The translations under genes and the position numbers were made by a program. Below are positions 5,114 to 6,264 of a DNA stretch of 6,264 bases, one piece after another; the first letter of the stretch is position 1; each line of letters opens with the position of its first letter. The stretch is from an uncultured Ruminococcus sp. GTDB lineage: Bacteria > Bacillota_A > Clostridia > Oscillospirales > Ruminococcaceae. The notes under the pieces are model-generated. The model had not been told where the DNA came from. It was given only the letters and a program-made list of their open reading frames with translations, and did not search any database. The stretch covers positions 1-6,264 of the forward strand of contig CACZPE010000353.1 of assembly GCA_902782875.1 (NCBI GenBank). Direction: 5' to 3'.

Positions 5114-6054
5114 ATCTTGTGATACTTGACCTTGAATGGAATCAGCCCATAAGCCGCGACAGGACCGTTACCGAGCCGGTAGTGCTCAACGGCGAGATAA
5201 TACGCATAGGTGCTGTTAAGACAAATGAGAATATGGAGATGCTCGATACCTTCTCGATATGTGTCAGACCGAAGTTCTACAAGAAGATACATTTCGCAGT
5301 GGGCAGAGTGACAGGACTTGAGAGCTCGGCTCTTACCTATGGTCAGCCGTTTGCGGCGGCCTATGAGAAGTTCATGAGCTTCTGCGGAGAAGATCCGTGT
5401 ATACTTGTATGGGGCACCGAGGACGAAAGGGTGCTGCGCACCAATCTTGCCGTACACGGTATAGACGACAGCGTGCTGCCGAGATTTACCGATATGCAGG
5501 TGATATTCGCGCGCCGCGTGACAAAGGACAACAGGCAGTACGGCGTGAGTGCGGCGATAGAGCACTACGGCCTGCCGCTCGATCTCAAGGCGCATGATGC
5601 GCTAAACGACGCTATATATACCTACCGCATAGCAAAAGAGATGCAGCTGATGCAGTATATCCCCGATGAGTATGAGAAAATGCTCACAGAGATAGAGGAA
5701 GAGAAGCGGATGCAGAGAGAGCTGCGCTTCTACCGCACATTCCAGGGGGTAGAGAGCGTAAAGGCGGGTATGAAGGATCGCAAGATCACCCTCTGCCGCT
5801 GCCCCGAGTGCAAGGGGCGTATGACACGCACCAAATTTACTTTCATAAGCGAGAAAAAGGCAATTGCCTATGCGCAGTGTGCCGATGACGGAGAATATCT
5901 CGTGACGCTCAAGTTCTCGCTTTGTCCCGACGGTAAATACGACGTGACCAGGAGCTTTACGATACCATCCGCCCAGCAGCGCGACGAATACGACCTTATG
6001 ATAGCAAGGGCGAATGAAAGGGCTGAAGCAGAGCCCGTCCCCTCAGTAAACTAA
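5110..6054 (+). CDS. DEDDh 3'-5' exonuclease (ERI1/KapD-like) with Cys-rich C-terminal region
   Basis: A 314-residue protein starting at TTG and overlapping the CBS stop by 4 nt. The N-terminal part (about 1-178) is an RNase T/DnaQ-type exonuclease. Exo I is DLEWNQ (Asp7, Glu9), Exo II holds Asp105 in WGTEDERVL, and Exo III is HDALND (His162, Asp167). The set of five metal-binding and catalytic residues is therefore complete and of the DEDDh class. Such enzymes remove nucleotides from RNA or DNA 3' ends with two metal ions. DLEW resembles the ERI1/KapD branch, where RNA substrates and, in Bacillus, an effect on sporulation are known; placement there is inference. A charged helical linker lies at about 186-208. 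The C-terminal part (about 226-287) has CRCPEC (229-234), then Cys257 and Cys272, which could form a zinc-binding nucleic-acid module. It is the last gene before the 6070 hairpin. Confidence 0.88.
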   Translation: MNLVILDLEWNQPISRDRTVTEPVVLNGEIIRIGAVKTNENMEMLDTFSICVRPKFYKKIHFAVGRVTGLESSALTYGQPFAAAYEKFMSFCGEDPCILVWGTEDERVLRTNLAVHGIDDSVLPRFTDMQVIFARRVTKDNRQYGVSAAIEHYGLPLDLKAHDALNDAIYTYRIAKEMQLMQYIPDEYEKMLTEIEEEKRMQRELRFYRTFQGVESVKAGMKDRKITLCRCPECKGRMTRTKFTFISEKKAIAYAQCADDGEYLVTLKFSLCPDGKYDVTRSFTIPSAQQRDEYDLMIARANERAEAEPVPSVN

Positions 6055-6069
6055 GATGTCAATACATAA

Positions 6070-6108
6070 AAAACCAAAGGACTGCTGAAAAAGCAGTCCT
6101 TTGGTTTT
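6070..6108. terminator. Strong bidirectional intrinsic terminator
   Basis: A perfect 17-bp stem (6070-6086 with 6092-6108) encloses a GAAAA loop. Going right, the stem ends in TTTT after the exonuclease stop, which lies 15 nt before the hairpin. Going left, the complement of the A-run 6068-6073 gives six U, suited to ending the minus-strand tRNA transcript. It separates two converging units. Confidence 0.85.
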
Positions 6109-6151
6109 GCCTGCGAAAAATAAATGCCGAGACTATTGCCTCGACAAATCA

Positions 6152-6227
6152 TGGAGCGGATTACGAGGCTCGAACTCGCTACCTCCACCTTGGCAAGGTG
6201 GCGCTCTACCAGATGAGCTAAATCCGC
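6152..6227 (-). tRNA. tRNA-Gly (anticodon GCC), CCA encoded
   Basis: Read on the minus strand, it folds as a complete cloverleaf of 76 nt including CCA. The acceptor GCGGATT pairs with AATCCGC. The D-arm is GCTC/GAGC. The anticodon arm CCACC-TTGCCAA-GGTGG has anticodon GCC (plus-strand 6192-6194). The variable loop is AGGTA, and the T-arm is GCGAG-TTCGAGC-CTCGT with one G-T pair. The discriminator is T, as usual for bacterial tRNA-Gly. It is the last gene of a leftward tRNA cluster that ends at the 6070-6108 hairpin. Confidence 0.96.
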
Positions 6228-6231
6228 ATAT

Positions 6232-6264
6232 TGGTGCTTCCGGACGGAATCGAACCATCGACAC
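6232..6264 (-). tRNA. Partial tRNA (3' end only), isotype not determinable
   Basis: On the minus strand the last 33 nt of a tRNA are visible: GTGTC from the variable loop, the T-arm GATGG-TTCGATT-CCGTC (one T-G pair), the acceptor 3' strand CGGAAGC, discriminator A, and an encoded CCA. The anticodon lies beyond the right edge, so the amino acid cannot be named. Four bases separate it from tRNA-Gly, consistent with one cotranscribed tRNA cluster. Confidence 0.88.

Noticed and set aside
6122..6145. Small inverted repeat CGAG/CTCG between terminator and tRNA-Gly
   Set aside because: Only 4 bp with an 8-nt loop; expected by chance and not needed, given the strong adjacent terminator.

Overview
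The window looks like chromosomal DNA from a Gram-positive clostridial gut or rumen bacterium, most likely a Ruminococcus-type member of the Oscillospiraceae. The basis is the moderate GC content, heavy use of ATA for isoleucine, strong GGAG-type ribosome binding sites, GTG and TTG starts, and the protein families present. The genus is an inference.

Layout. The left edge (1-124, minus strand) holds the 5' end of a putative lipoprotein gene that runs out of the window. It has its own strong promoter (162-190). The divergent intergenic region (about 125-351) carries that promoter, a direct repeat and a second promoter reading rightwards. A rightward operon (352-3520) follows. It encodes a secreted beta-lactamase-fold serine hydrolase with a three-helix membrane anchor, then three small membrane-anchored proteins that share one beta-rich extracytoplasmic domain and look like products of tandem duplication. 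A short GC-rich hairpin (3529-3549) probably ends it.

A second rightward operon (3661-6054) starts from a promoter with perfect consensus hexamers (3596-3625). It encodes an MreB-family actin homologue, a stand-alone two-CBS-domain protein resembling the cyclic-di-AMP receptor DarB/CbpB, and a DEDDh 3'-5' exonuclease with a cysteine-rich C-terminal part. The coding regions are 4 nt apart or overlap. The operon ends at a long hairpin (6070-6108) that also suits the converging minus-strand tRNA genes: tRNA-Gly(GCC) at 6152-6227 and the 3' end of another tRNA from 6232 to the edge.

How it may fit together. Much of the window concerns the cell envelope: a PBP-like hydrolase, three exported domain proteins, a lipoprotein and an MreB filament protein. 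The MreB gene is not followed by mreC/mreD here. It is instead coupled to a possible nucleotide-sensing CBS protein and a nuclease. The two parts most likely to be under-described are the three-paralogue exported family beside the hydrolase, and the MreB/CBS/exonuclease operon. No mobile element, CRISPR array or phage gene was seen.
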